The notes below the pieces were generated by a model. It was given only the letters and a program-made list of their open reading frames with translations, was not told the origin of the DNA and ran no database searches. Below, in pieces: positions 1 through 9,586 of a DNA stretch of 64,000 bases (positions are counted from its first letter, which is position 1; each line of letters starts with the position of its first letter). The stretch comes from an uncultured Bacilli bacterium. Lineage in GTDB: Bacteria; Bacillota_I; Bacilli_A; RF39; UBA660. Position numbers and translations under genes: made by a program. The stretch covers positions 1 to 64,000 of the forward strand of contig CAKOMR010000004.1 of assembly GCA_934096705.1 (NCBI GenBank). Direction: 5' to 3'.

Positions 1-1
1 A

Positions 2-77
2 TGGTGTCCCCTTAGGGATTCGAACCCTAGACCCACTGATTAAGAGTCAGTTGCTCTACCAGCTGAGCTAAGGAGAC
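2..77 (-). tRNA. tRNA-Lys (anticodon CTT)
   Basis: Read on the minus strand this folds into a full cloverleaf. The 7-bp acceptor stem pairs GTCTCCT with AGGGGAC, including one G-T wobble. The D arm is GCTCAGCTGGTAGAGC. The anticodon stem ACTGA/TCAGT encloses the 7-nt loop CTCTTAA with anticodon CTT, which reads the lysine codon AAG. The T loop is TTCGAAT. The 3' CCA is encoded in the DNA at positions 2-4. It may be part of a tRNA cluster continuing beyond the left edge. Confidence 0.96.
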
Positions 78-153
78 ATCTCATTACTTAATTAGTATAA
101 CACATTTTTAAAAAAAATAAATATATTTTTAATAATTTCTAATAAAAATGCAA

Positions 154-178
154 ATAAAAAAGTTCTTAGTTAAGAACT
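154..178 (-). terminator. Rho-independent terminator of the DUF2207 gene
   Basis: On the minus strand AGTTCTTA and TAAGAACT pair around a short loop and are followed by a run of Ts (the A run at 154-160). The hairpin sits directly after the DUF2207 stop codon. Confidence 0.85.
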
Positions 179-179
179 T

Positions 180-1877
180 TTAACGGCTACCGCCTCCACC
201 GGATGAGCCACCGCCACCGAAGGAACCACCGCCTCCACCGCCAGATGAGAATCCTCCACCACCGGCAGAATAGCTTTGTGCAGCGCTTCTTGCGGCACTC
301 GCAGCATTGACACTACGTGAAGCTATACGATTAATGCTTGTGATTGTATCAAAGTCAAAATTACGATTTTGAAATTCTTGTTCCATATATTCAGGATATA
401 GGTTTTTAAGCTGCTTAGCAACTCTATCAGCCATTCCAAATAAATAAGCAAACATTAAATATTCATCCCATAATTTAACTTCTAAAGTTTCTTTTGTATC
501 CATTTTTGCAAATTCTTCGAAGAATAATTTTAATCCATATAGCTCTTTACTATCTTCATAGATTTTCTCTGATAAGACTTTTTTAGCTTTACATTCTTTT
601 CTACTGATTCTTTTTCGAATTTGCCCTTCTTTCATAAGTTTTTCAACTTGATCCATATTATTTTTTGAAAACAATCTAAAGAAACTTGAATAATGACTTC
701 GGCAATATTTTTCCAATTCTTTACTTTCAAGGTATCCATCTCCTGATGCTTTATACATTGTAGAAAATAATCCACTTTCAAAATCATTATCGAATGTAGG
801 ATTTTTAGTTAAATCTAAAACGCTTTCTTCTCCACCAAAAGCTTTTTCTTTTTTTATAAAGGTAATTTTATCATCTCTAACCCATTTTAAGATAATTGCT
901 CCAATAATGTTTGATTCCTTATAACCAAATTTATTTAAATAAATAAGTGTATTTGCATATTGAATATCTTTGTTACATGGTATTTCTCTAAATATATTGG
1001 TATTATTTTTATCTATTTTTTTATTATCTTTATAACCAAATTCTTGTCCTGCAAGAGAAACACCACTTGCAAGTACTGCTACCCAGAAAAGTATTGGAAT
1101 AATACCACTTAAAAATTCTAGCATTTTACTTAAGAAACTTTGTGAGTTTGTATTATAATCATAATCATACGTATTTTCTGAGTTTGCATTATTTACATCT
1201 TCGAAAGTATTAAAATTAGAATACCTTACAAGATTTTTAAAAGTACCTTTAGGAAATTTTGCTTGTAAAACCACGTAATTTGTTCCCATGTCTCCTTCAT
1301 TTGACATTTGAATAACTCCATCTTTTACATAAGCATATCCTTTATAACCAAATCCCCAAACATCTAATGAATCGGGAAAAGTATAATAACTTTTTATTAT
1401 GGCAGAAAAATTTTGCCATCTAGTTTTATTATTTTGGTATTCAAAAATTCTCCAACTTATTACATCTGCATCATTTGTTGTGAAAACAAAATTAGATATA
1501 GTATATTTAATTACAAAAGTATGTTTTTTATAGTCGGTTTTGCCGAAACAAAGTTCAACACCATTATCAATATAATTATATCCATAATATCCTGCTTTTT
1601 GTTTAATACTTTCATTTACATTCCAAGTTTTTTGTGTAAGCATAGTTCCGTCCATCATAACACTAAAGTCGCTAACGGAACTTTTTCCAAGATTTGTAAG
1701 TGGTATATACCACTCAGTTCCATCTTGCCCTTTTACTTCCCAAGTTTCAGTTACATTTGCAGTACCATATTCATCGATATAAATGCTCGCGTTTTTTGAA
1801 TAAATATCATTTTTAGCAAACACACCTAAAGGAAATAAAAGTAAAATAATTAATAATATAAAATAATTTCTTCTCAT
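180..1877 (-). CDS. DUF2207 family membrane protein with Gly-rich tail
   Basis: This 565-residue protein has an N-terminal signal peptide (residues 1-22). An extracytoplasmic beta-rich DUF2207 domain spans about 25-215, with motifs such as ETWEVKG near residue 45. A transmembrane helix lies at about 253-277, followed by a mostly charged cytoplasmic part. The last 30 or so residues are almost only Gly and Ser, a tail typical of the family. DUF2207 proteins are uncharacterised but are very often encoded next to lemA, as here. The lemA gene lies just upstream and is separated by a terminator-like hairpin. A role at the cell envelope together with LemA is inferred from this pairing only. Confidence 0.85.
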   Translation of the reverse strand: MRRNYFILLIILLLFPLGVFAKNDIYSKNASIYIDEYGTANVTETWEVKGQDGTEWYIPLTNLGKSSVSDFSVMMDGTMLTQKTWNVNESIKQKAGYYGYNYIDNGVELCFGKTDYKKHTFVIKYTISNFVFTTNDADVISWRIFEYQNNKTRWQNFSAIIKSYYTFPDSLDVWGFGYKGYAYVKDGVIQMSNEGDMGTNYVVLQAKFPKGTFKNLVRYSNFNTFEDVNNANSENTYDYDYNTNSQSFLSKMLEFLSGIIPILFWVAVLASGVSLAGQEFGYKDNKKIDKNNTNIFREIPCNKDIQYANTLIYLNKFGYKESNIIGAIILKWVRDDKITFIKKEKAFGGEESVLDLTKNPTFDNDFESGLFSTMYKASGDGYLESKELEKYCRSHYSSFFRLFSKNNMDQVEKLMKEGQIRKRISRKECKAKKVLSEKIYEDSKELYGLKLFFEEFAKMDTKETLEVKLWDEYLMFAYLFGMADRVAKQLKNLYPEYMEQEFQNRNFDFDTITSINRIASRSVNAASAARSAAQSYSAGGGGFSSGGGGGGSFGGGGSSGGGGSR

Positions 1878-1888
1878 AATCCTTCCTA

Positions 1889-1914
1889 ATAAAAAAAGGC
1901 ATTAACAATGCCTT
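1889..1914 (-). terminator. Terminator-like hairpin between lemA and the DUF2207 gene
   Basis: Minus-strand AAGGCATT and AATGCCTT pair perfectly around a 3-nt loop and run into seven Ts (1889-1895). The stem overlaps the lemA stop codon, and the next gene starts 12 nt further on. It should end most lemA transcripts or set a lower level for the downstream gene. Confidence 0.75.
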
Positions 1915-2467
1915 AGAATTTTACTTGTACATTTTTTCTTTCTTCAGCACTTGCTTCAAAGAATTTTTCTTTTTCAAAATGGAACATTCCAGCTACAATA
2001 CTACTAGGGAATAATTCAATTTTATTGTTATATGAAAGTACTGAATCATTATAAAATTGTCTAGCATAAGTAATTTTTTCTTCACATGTAGTTAATTCCT
2101 TTTGAAGTGATAAAAAGCTTTCATTTGCCTTTAAATCAGGATAACTTTCTGCTAAAGCAAATAATTTATTAACAGCACCAGTAAGTTCATTATCAGCTTT
2201 TAATTGATCTTCAGGTGTTGTTGCAGAAAGATATGTATTTCTTGCTTTAATAACATCTTCTAAAGTTTCTTTTTCATGTTTTGTATAGCCTTTTACAGTT
2301 TCAACAAGATTTGGAATTAAATCAAATCTTCTTTTTAATTGTACATCAATTTGGCTTAATTGGTCTTTTACTTTGTTTCTTAAAATAACTAATGCATTTC
2401 TTGTACTTATAACATATAAAACGATTAATACTAAAACAACTACAATAATAATTAATGCTATTTTCAT
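1913..2467 (-). CDS. lemA: LemA family protein
   Basis: At 184 residues this is normal LemA length. One N-terminal transmembrane helix (about 3-20) has almost no cytoplasmic head. It is followed by the characteristic helical LemA domain: 'RRFDLIPNLVETVKGY' at about 46-61, then long amphipathic helices, with 'ARQFYND' near 136-142. The C-terminal helices are anchored outside the membrane. LemA proteins are widespread with no settled biochemical role. The paired DUF2207 gene downstream supports a shared envelope function. The start codon is preceded by the good Shine-Dalgarno AGGAGG. Confidence 0.93.
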   Translation of the reverse strand: MKIALIIIVVVLVLIVLYVISTRNALVILRNKVKDQLSQIDVQLKRRFDLIPNLVETVKGYTKHEKETLEDVIKARNTYLSATTPEDQLKADNELTGAVNKLFALAESYPDLKANESFLSLQKELTTCEEKITYARQFYNDSVLSYNNKIELFPSSIVAGMFHFEKEKFFEASAEERKNVQVKF

Positions 2468-2594
2468 CGTATCCTCCTATCTACTTAAAGTATATTATAT
2501 TTTATTAAATAATTCAATTAATTATTAATCATTTTACAAATAATTTTATTAGACATTTAATCTTTATTTTGTTATTATATTTTTAGGTGAAAAA

Positions 2595-2891
2595 ATGAAG
2601 AATAAATATCAAAGATTAAATAAAGAAGAAAAAAAGATAGTAAGCAAGGAATATTTTAATACAAAGCTTGGAAAATATGTAAAAAGAAAACTCACATCTG
2701 CTTTTATATGTGGTATTTTATGTATAATTATAAGCATTTTTTTATTTGTTTATGGCTATAAAGATGGACTTACATTTATTGATTATTTTTACAATATTAG
2801 TACATTTGTTTTTAGAATAATATTTATTATAGCTCCATTTATAATAAGAAATAAAAAACTTAATGAATATGTAATAAAGCATAAAAAATAA
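2595..2891 (+). CDS. Small two-helix membrane protein, unknown
   Basis: This is a 98-residue protein I do not recognise. A lysine-rich N terminus (1-32, starting MKNKYQRLNKEEKK) precedes two hydrophobic helices at about 35-55 and 66-85. A short basic tail follows. The start has a plausible Shine-Dalgarno (AGGTG, 6 nt upstream). It is one of few plus-strand genes in this stretch. Its last codons form one arm of a strong terminator hairpin, so it probably has its own short transcript. Confidence 0.65.
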   Translation: MKNKYQRLNKEEKKIVSKEYFNTKLGKYVKRKLTSAFICGILCIIISIFLFVYGYKDGLTFIDYFYNISTFVFRIIFIIAPFIIRNKKLNEYVIKHKK

Positions 2892-2910
2892 ACTTTATTA
2901 CATATTTTTT
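2867..2910 (+). terminator. Terminator overlapping the end of the 98-residue ORF
   Basis: A perfect 13-bp stem (ATATGTAATAAAG with CTTTATTACATAT) encloses a 13-nt loop that contains the stop codon, and is followed by six Ts. The next ORF starts 4 nt downstream, so it either depends on read-through or has its own start signal. Confidence 0.85.
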
Positions 2911-2913
2911 ATT

Positions 2914-3252
2914 ATGGAAACAAAGTTAAAAGATATAGAAAAAGAAAACATAGTTTGGCTTATATATATTTTTATTTTTGCAATGGCAATAGTTTCAAAT
3001 TATTATGAAGAAAAATTTATTTTTTCCAAAGATTATAAAAGTAAAAAAATTTATAAAAATATAAATATTATAATTTTAGCAATTGGATTTTTAATTTATC
3101 TATACTTTGTACACATAAATAAAGAAAAAATTAATGAAAATAAATATGGCTTGTTAAGAGAGTTTGCCTCCGTAATGTTTTTAATTGGTGGTGCGATATA
3201 TTTATATATTGAATATAAATCCTCAACTGAAGTAGAAATTGGTATTATTTAA
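2914..3252 (+). CDS. Small membrane protein, unknown
   Basis: The 112-residue ORF has three predicted hydrophobic helices (about 12-30, 46-65 and 83-100). It is not recognisable by family. The ATG lies right after a strong terminator with no evident Shine-Dalgarno, which makes expression uncertain. Composition (Ile, Lys, Tyr and membrane-like spacing) looks like real coding sequence. It converges on the deacetylase gene and overlaps it by 8 nt. Confidence 0.5.
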   Translation: METKLKDIEKENIVWLIYIFIFAMAIVSNYYEEKFIFSKDYKSKKIYKNINIIILAIGFLIYLYFVHINKEKINENKYGLLREFASVMFLIGGAIYLYIEYKSSTEVEIGII

Positions 3253-4201
3253 AGCTATAATACATTTTCCCTTTCTCAAGATTTATACCATAAAGGCGTG
3301 CATATTCATCTATTGACAAGACTTGTATATCCATAAGGTAAAGCTCTTCACAAAGTTTTTTAATTGCTTTTACAGTGCTTTTATAACTATCATGAAATAA
3401 TATAATATCTCCATTTTCTATATTATTTAATACATATTTTTCAATATGTTTTGCATCTTTATATTTCCAATCATTTGTATCTAAATCCCACAAAATAAAT
3501 GATGTATTAATGCTTTTTAAAACTTTATAATTTATTAAGCCATATGGTGGTCTAGTTAAACTTATATGACTCTTTGTATATAAATAATATAAATTATCAG
3601 TCATTTCGAACTCATCAGCAATTTTTTTAGTCTCTTCTTTAGTTAAAATATTATGACTGAAACTATGATAACCAACATCACTATGCGAATTATAGATTTT
3701 TTGAATTATTTCTTTATTATTTATAAATTTTTCACCAATCATAAAAAAAGTTGCAGACATTTTGTATTCCTCTAAAATATTTAAAATTTCTAAAGTGTTT
3801 TTTTTATGTGGGCCATCATCAAAGGTAAATATAATAGTTTTTTTATTTTTATCATAGTTAAATCCATTATCGGGTAAAACATCGATAATTTCATACTTAG
3901 ATATATCAATATAGTCTTTAAGATCACCATAACCAACTTTTAATTCAAATATTCTATCTGTTTCCAAAACATTTTTATCGAGTGTATATGTAACAAGTAA
4001 ATAATTATTTTTATATTCATACTTGATTTTTGCATAGTTATCCAGTATTTGAGCAATCTTATATGGGTACTTTATATAAAGTAAATCTCTAATTTTACCT
4101 TCAAAAGTAGTTTTTTCATTAAAAACATCTAAAGTATTTATATTACTTATAAATATAAGAAAAAGTATTAAACAAGTAACCATTATAATTTTTCTTTTCA
4201 T
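3245..4201 (-). CDS. Polysaccharide deacetylase (NodB domain)
   Basis: This 318-residue protein has an N-terminal signal anchor (about 4-21), a non-conserved stretch, and then a carbohydrate esterase 4 (NodB) domain from about residue 120. The metal-binding and catalytic motifs are visible. TFDDGPH is at 126-132, HSFSH follows about 50 residues later with two metal-ligand histidines, then TRPPYG, the DTNDW loop, and a terminal LFHDS. All five CE4 motifs are therefore present, and the enzyme should be an active N- or O-deacetylase acting on peptidoglycan or another surface glycan outside the membrane. The precise substrate cannot be read from sequence. Confidence 0.92.
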   Translation of the reverse strand: MKRKIIMVTCLILFLIFISNINTLDVFNEKTTFEGKIRDLLYIKYPYKIAQILDNYAKIKYEYKNNYLLVTYTLDKNVLETDRIFELKVGYGDLKDYIDISKYEIIDVLPDNGFNYDKNKKTIIFTFDDGPHKKNTLEILNILEEYKMSATFFMIGEKFINNKEIIQKIYNSHSDVGYHSFSHNILTKEETKKIADEFEMTDNLYYLYTKSHISLTRPPYGLINYKVLKSINTSFILWDLDTNDWKYKDAKHIEKYVLNNIENGDIILFHDSYKSTVKAIKKLCEELYLMDIQVLSIDEYARLYGINLEKGKMYYSFK

Positions 4202-4229
4202 AATAAAATTATATATAAAAAAACAAAAA

Positions 4230-6764
4230 TTATTGTTTATTTTTGCTTTCTTCTTTTAATTTATATAAAATATTTAATGCTTCAAGAGGCGTAGTATTTA
4301 ACACATCAACATCTTTTAAAATGTCTTTTGGTTTAGGTTTTTGTTCTTCAAAGTCAAATGATAATTGCTTATTACTTGCCTCTTTTTTGTTTGAACTTTC
4401 TAAGTCGACTAAAATTTCATTTGCTCTTTTGATAAGAGATGTTGGAAGACCTGCAATTTGCGCTACATGAACTCCATAACTTTTATCAATAGAACCATTT
4501 TTTACTTTATGAAGAAAAATTAGTTCTCCATTTTGAAGCATAGCATCTACATGAACATTTTTAATAGAATTATATTTTCTTTCAAGCGATGTAAGTTCAT
4601 GGTAATGAGTTGAAAATAAAGTTTTACATTTAATATTTTCGTTAACATATTCAATAATACTTTGGGCAAGTGCCATGCCATCATATGTAGCTGTTCCCCT
4701 ACCCAGTTCATCAAATAGAATTAAACTATTTTCTGTAGCATTTTCAATTGCATTATTTGCTTCACTCATTTCTACCATAAATGTAGATTGCCCCCCGGCT
4801 AAATCGTCGGATGCCCCGATTCTTGTAAAAATTTTATCAATAATTGGTAAATTGGCTTTCTTACATGGAACAAAGCTGCCTAATTGAGCCATTATTATAG
4901 TAATAGCTACTTGCCTCATATATGTTGATTTGCCACTCATATTTGGTCCAGTAATTAATAAGGTTGATATTTTATTATCCATTCTACAATCATTTGCTAC
5001 ATAGCCATCTTTCAAAGAAGTTTCTACAACTGGATGACGACCATCAATAATTTCAAGATTATGTTCAGTATTAAGACTTGGTCTTACTAAATTATACTTT
5101 TCAGAATCCACAGATAAAGTTACAAGAACATCTAAATAACTTAAATTATCTGCAGTTTTTCTTAGATCAGCAATTTGAAGTTTAATAGTTTCTTTTATAT
5201 CAATAAAAAGCTTATATTCGAGTTCTACAATCTTTTCTTCTGCATTTAATATTAAATCTTCTTTTTCTTTTAATTCCGGAGAAATAAATCTTTCACCATT
5301 AGCAAGTGTTTGTTTTCTTTCAAAGCCAAATTTTTCAGCTGCTTCTTTGGCTTGAGCTTTACTTATTTCAATATAATAACCAAATACTTTATTAAAACCA
5401 ATTTTTAAATTTTTAAATCCCGTTTTTTCTTTTATTTCGCTTTCAAATTTTGCAATGAAATCTTTGCCACTTTTTTTAATTTCTCTAAGTTCATCAAGTT
5501 CTTTATTATACCCAGTTTTAATTAAATAGCCATCTTTTAAAGTAATCGGAGGATCTTCATAGATACCTTTTTCAAGTAAATCATAAATATCTTTAAACTC
5601 TTTTATATTTAAATTAAAACCAAGTTTACTATTAATTTCTTTAATTTCAGGTAAAGGTTTTAAACTTCTTTTTAATTGTAATAAATCTCTTGCATTTAAT
5701 GAACCATTTGTAATTTTACCAGTAAGTCTTTCAATGTCATATACTTCATCAAGTAAAGATATTAATCTATCTTTCAAAATAAACTCAGTATTAAGTTTTT
5801 CGATCATATCATAACGTTTATTAATTTCACTAATATCCTTAAGCGGAGATAATAACATAGTTCTAAGTTTTCGGCTTCCCATCGCAGTTTTACATTTATC
5901 TAATAGCCATAATAATGAAAACTCTCTTTCATGATTTCTACTTGTTTCCACAAGTTCAAGATTTGCCTGACAATATGCATCCATATAAAGGTAATCTTCA
6001 TTATTTATAACAGTTATTTCGTTAATACTTGATAAATCTTTTAAAGATGAAAATGTTAAAAAACCAAATAAATGTTTAACGCCAATAGTGCATCTTACAT
6101 CACTTAAAGAATCACTAATACTTTTTGGTATTTCCTCTTCAAGGCCTGTATAATAATCAATCTCAATATTAAATTTAGTCTTAAGTTCATTAACAAGATT
6201 TATATCTTCGTTATCTTTTAGAACAATCTCTTTAATTCCGTATTTAATAATTTCATTAGTAAGTTTATTTATATTACGATTTATTTTATTACTTAGAAGT
6301 TTTCCCGTAGATATATCTAGGCTTGTTAAAATAAATACGTCAGGGTATATCAAAAGCGAAGATACATAACTATTTTCATAAGAATTTAATAATTCCAAAT
6401 CTGCAATAGTACCCTTACTAATGACATCTATTACACCTCTTTTAACCATACCTTTTACAAGTTTAGGATCTTCAAGCTGTTCACAAATTGCTACCTTATA
6501 GCCTTTATTAACAACTTTTTCAATATAACTTTTAACTGCATGATATGGAACACCACACATTGGAACTTTTTCGTCTAAACCAGCAACCCTACCAGTTAAG
6601 GTAAGTTCTAGTTCTTTCGAAGCAATTAATGCATCTTCAAAAAAAAGTTCATAAAAGTCGCCTAACCTATAAAAAAGTAAAACGTCAACATATTTATCTT
6701 TAATCTCCATATATTGAGCCATCATTGGACTCAATTTTGTTCTATCTACTTCACATCTTTTCAT
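4230..6764 (-). CDS. mutS: DNA mismatch repair protein MutS
   Basis: An 844-residue MutS of ordinary length. The N-terminal mismatch-binding domain carries the Phe-x-Glu signature in 'GDFYELF' (about 32-38). Connector, core and clamp domains follow. The ATPase has Walker A GPNMSGKST near residue 605, 'ILFDELGRGT' as Walker B/signature and 'FSTHYHELT' as the H loop. It recognises mispaired bases during replication repair. No mutL lies in this window; instead an unknown gene ends 2 nt upstream. The C-terminal 50 residues end in a helix-turn-helix dimerisation region. Confidence 0.98.
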   Translation of the reverse strand: MKRCEVDRTKLSPMMAQYMEIKDKYVDVLLFYRLGDFYELFFEDALIASKELELTLTGRVAGLDEKVPMCGVPYHAVKSYIEKVVNKGYKVAICEQLEDPKLVKGMVKRGVIDVISKGTIADLELLNSYENSYVSSLLIYPDVFILTSLDISTGKLLSNKINRNINKLTNEIIKYGIKEIVLKDNEDINLVNELKTKFNIEIDYYTGLEEEIPKSISDSLSDVRCTIGVKHLFGFLTFSSLKDLSSINEITVINNEDYLYMDAYCQANLELVETSRNHEREFSLLWLLDKCKTAMGSRKLRTMLLSPLKDISEINKRYDMIEKLNTEFILKDRLISLLDEVYDIERLTGKITNGSLNARDLLQLKRSLKPLPEIKEINSKLGFNLNIKEFKDIYDLLEKGIYEDPPITLKDGYLIKTGYNKELDELREIKKSGKDFIAKFESEIKEKTGFKNLKIGFNKVFGYYIEISKAQAKEAAEKFGFERKQTLANGERFISPELKEKEDLILNAEEKIVELEYKLFIDIKETIKLQIADLRKTADNLSYLDVLVTLSVDSEKYNLVRPSLNTEHNLEIIDGRHPVVETSLKDGYVANDCRMDNKISTLLITGPNMSGKSTYMRQVAITIIMAQLGSFVPCKKANLPIIDKIFTRIGASDDLAGGQSTFMVEMSEANNAIENATENSLILFDELGRGTATYDGMALAQSIIEYVNENIKCKTLFSTHYHELTSLERKYNSIKNVHVDAMLQNGELIFLHKVKNGSIDKSYGVHVAQIAGLPTSLIKRANEILVDLESSNKKEASNKQLSFDFEEQKPKPKDILKDVDVLNTTPLEALNILYKLKEESKNKQ

Positions 6765-6766
6765 AA

Positions 6767-7630
6767 TTAAAATTCATCTAAAGCACTAAGAGGAACATTA
6801 TTTAAAATAAGTTTTCTTTGCATGCTTGTTAAACTATCTCTTACTTCCTCTCTTTCCTTTCCGCTTAATTTTAAAAAATCAATAAAAACTCTAAACATTT
6901 GATAATCAAATAATTTAGGATCTGACCAATTAATATTTTCATCGTTAATAATAGAATACAATTCTTCTGAAAGACTTGTACCATTTTCCCTAAAAGAAAC
7001 ATACTTATAAATATCATAATACATGATTTTCACAAAATAAGGAAAATACGTTTTTATAATATCAATTTTTTCTTTTATAAATACATTTGCTGTCGTAGCG
7101 TTCCCTTTAATAAAATCATATGCAACAATCGAAGATTCTTCTGCGTCGCCTTCAAAAGCCATTATAAACTTAAATACAGATTTTACATTTTCTCTTAAAT
7201 AATCATTAATCCCTCGAACTTCCCATCTATAAGGAGCAATAGATTCTTGATATACTTTTGTATTTAATAAGCTAGATTCTAAATCATCAGTTTTTTTATC
7301 AAAGAAAAGTTCATAATAAGCATCAACAATACTTAGCCCAAAGGACATATCTGAAATAAATTTATTAACTAATTCTTCTTCTGAAAGTTTGGCAGCATTT
7401 GGATACTTTAACAAATAGTAATAATAACAAGTCTTAATCATATTCTTAATTGCATATGGGTCTTCATCAAGATACAATTCACGTAATTTCTGATATAAAG
7501 CCATACTATCATCATTACTTCTAAAAAAATCAAAAAGTTCTTCAAAACTACTAAAGTCAGTAAAAGAAACATCACTTATAGACATGATAATGCCAAGTAA
7601 TCCACTCTCAGCATTTGAAAAATCATCCAT
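6767..7630 (-). CDS. Unknown protein upstream of mutS
   Basis: This 287-residue soluble protein has no recognised family. It is acidic and helix-rich, with many aromatic residues (for example CYYYYLL near 69-75), and has no signal peptide, membrane segment or catalytic signature. The start has the strong Shine-Dalgarno AGGAGG. Its stop codon is almost flush with the mutS start, so the two are probably co-transcribed. A cytoplasmic role is inferred, but nothing ties it to mismatch repair beyond position. Confidence 0.75.
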   Translation of the reverse strand: MDDFSNAESGLLGIIMSISDVSFTDFSSFEELFDFFRSNDDSMALYQKLRELYLDEDPYAIKNMIKTCYYYYLLKYPNAAKLSEEELVNKFISDMSFGLSIVDAYYELFFDKKTDDLESSLLNTKVYQESIAPYRWEVRGINDYLRENVKSVFKFIMAFEGDAEESSIVAYDFIKGNATTANVFIKEKIDIIKTYFPYFVKIMYYDIYKYVSFRENGTSLSEELYSIINDENINWSDPKLFDYQMFRVFIDFLKLSGKEREEVRDSLTSMQRKLILNNVPLSALDEF

Positions 7631-7664
7631 AGTAACCTCCTTTCATGAAAAATTATTATAGCAT

Positions 7665-8672
7665 TTATTCGAAGGTTTTTAAATAGTTTATTGCATCATC
7701 CAAAGTTTCTACCATAACAAGTTTAAATTTTAAGTCATGTTTTTCATAAACACTTAAAGCTTCTTCGTAATTTTCTTTTGGTATAAAAAATATTTCTGCC
7801 CCATCATTTGCAGCTCCAAGCATTTTGTATTTAACTCCGCCTATTGCACCAACGTTACCATTTTCATCAATCGTTCCAGTTCCCATGACATTTTTACCAT
7901 GAGACAAATCATTTTCAGCTACTTTTTCATAGATGGCTAAAGTAAGCATAAGCCCTCCGGAAGAACCGGCTTCTGATGCTCTGGTTGAAATGCTTATTTC
8001 TGGACTTGTTTCATACTCATATTCGCTAGTTATACCAATGCCAACTTTTTTTTGCCCATCAAAATCTTTAACGATGCCATATTTGTTTACCTTTTTACCA
8101 TTTTCATTTACAGTAAATTCAACTTTATCATCTATATTTAAAGAGCTAATATACTTTTGAAATTCGCTTAAACTTTTAAAGTTATTACCATCAATATTAA
8201 CTATTTCATCCATTACCTTTAAATCAGTATCACTTTCATCACTTATAATTGATACATAGTTTTTTTGGCCAGTAATGTTTACTTCTTTTCCAGCTTTTTT
8301 ATATGCGTTATAAGTTGCTAAAAATAGTGAATTTTTTAAATCAATTTTCTCGATTTGAAAAAGAGTATCATAATCCATATTTCCAGTAACATCTTTTTCC
8401 CTTTTTAAATCCCAATCAGGGATAATAAATGAAAGTCCAGTTGTTAAAAGACTTCCCTTAACAACAGTTACATAATTCATTGAATATTTCCCTGAAATAT
8501 TATAATTATTGTCCACGTCAATTCGATCGTTTAAATTAATTGATCCTCCTGGTTTATAAATAATGTAAGGAACTTTTACAAAATTTATCACTAAAAGAAA
8601 AATTATAAATAATAAAGATATATAATTTTCTTTAATAAACCCTTTTACTTTATCATATATTTTATTAAACAC
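7665..8672 (-). CDS. ylbL: PDZ-Lon (S16-like) membrane serine protease, YlbL/SepM type
   Basis: The 335-residue protein has one N-terminal transmembrane helix (about 16-33). A PDZ-like domain lies at about 130-205, with 'VNGNNF'-type PDZ features around 'IVNIDGNNF'. The C-terminal Lon-type proteolytic domain has the catalytic Ser in 'EAGSSGGLM' and the catalytic Lys in 'GGVKYKM', about 40 residues apart. This is the layout of B. subtilis YlbL and streptococcal SepM, which cleave outside the membrane. A ylbJ-like gene lies divergently next to it, as in the B. subtilis ylb cluster, supporting the assignment. Confidence 0.92.
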   Translation of the reverse strand: MFNKIYDKVKGFIKENYISLLFIIFLLVINFVKVPYIIYKPGGSINLNDRIDVDNNYNISGKYSMNYVTVVKGSLLTTGLSFIIPDWDLKREKDVTGNMDYDTLFQIEKIDLKNSLFLATYNAYKKAGKEVNITGQKNYVSIISDESDTDLKVMDEIVNIDGNNFKSLSEFQKYISSLNIDDKVEFTVNENGKKVNKYGIVKDFDGQKKVGIGITSEYEYETSPEISISTRASEAGSSGGLMLTLAIYEKVAENDLSHGKNVMGTGTIDENGNVGAIGGVKYKMLGAANDGAEIFFIPKENYEEALSVYEKHDLKFKLVMVETLDDAINYLKTFE

Positions 8673-8713
8673 TTTATATCACCTAGTTCATTATAACAAA
8701 AAATGGGAAATTT

Positions 8714-9586
8714 ATGAATAAAAAAATCAAAAATAGTTTCTTTATACTAATAATTCTATTATTAATATTTATTATATTTAAAAATAATACTATTTATGTA
8801 AATTCTTTCTACTCTGCTTTAAAACTTTTTATTTATAAAGTATTTCCTTTTTTATTTATAATGATGATATTAAATGGACTTCTTTTAAAATGCAATTTAC
8901 CATATTATTTAAGTCGTCTTAAAATAAATAAAGTTTTTTACATTTTTATTATGTCAATTTTTTCTGGTAGTCCAATTAATGCAATACTTATAAATGACTA
9001 TTTAAAAGCTAATATAGTTAGTGAAAACGAAGCAAGTCTAATTCTTTCATTTACTACATTTAATAATCCACTTTTTTTATATAATTATTTATTTAATATA
9101 CTAAAAAGTAATAAGGTAGCAATAAAAATAATGTGTATCATTTATGCTTTAAATTTTATACTATACTTAATTTTAATTAAAAATATTAATAATAAAATCG
9201 TTTTAATTAAATATAAAAACTATAATTTAAAAAAAGAATTATTTGAAATCATTAATAAGAGCCTAGTAAACTTACTTAAAATTATGGGAATAATAGTATT
9301 TTTCAAAGTTATTACAGATGTTATATTAATTAACAAAAATAACATATTAACTATTTTATTAAAAGGTATAATTGAAATAACTCAAGGACTTAATGAACTT
9401 GTAAATTTAAATATAAATATAAAAATAAAGGAAATTATTTCCTTTATCTTAATTATATTTTCTGGTTTAAGTATTCATATGCAGATAAGCTTAGTTTTAG
9501 AAAAATATCAAATAAATTATAAATACTTTTATTTATCTAGAATATTTTTGATAATCATTGGAGTAATTATTATACTTCTTTTATAA
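8714..9586 (+). CDS. ylbJ: YlbJ-like sporulation integral membrane protein
   Basis: A polytopic membrane protein of 290 residues with about eight helices. A nucleoside-recognition (Gate) domain signature is clear near 90-140: 'SGSPINAIL' followed by 'SENEASLIL' and 'FNNPLFL'. This matches the YlbJ pattern SG(Y/F)P-x-(G/N)A, EA, LLAF, N-x-(G/N)PLF. B. subtilis YlbJ is longer (about 400 residues) and is sporulation-associated. The divergent ylbL neighbour preserves the ylb gene neighbourhood. Shortness and lack of a database search leave room for another Gate-domain transporter. Confidence 0.68.
   Translation: MNKKIKNSFFILIILLLIFIIFKNNTIYVNSFYSALKLFIYKVFPFLFIMMILNGLLLKCNLPYYLSRLKINKVFYIFIMSIFSGSPINAILINDYLKANIVSENEASLILSFTTFNNPLFLYNYLFNILKSNKVAIKIMCIIYALNFILYLILIKNINNKIVLIKYKNYNLKKELFEIINKSLVNLLKIMGIIVFFKVITDVILINKNNILTILLKGIIEITQGLNELVNLNINIKIKEIISFILIIFSGLSIHMQISLVLEKYQINYKYFYLSRIFLIIIGVIIILLL

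Noticed and set aside
1413..1799. Plus-strand ORF of 128 codons
   Set aside because: It is a shadow of the DUF2207 gene on the other strand, with no ribosome site.
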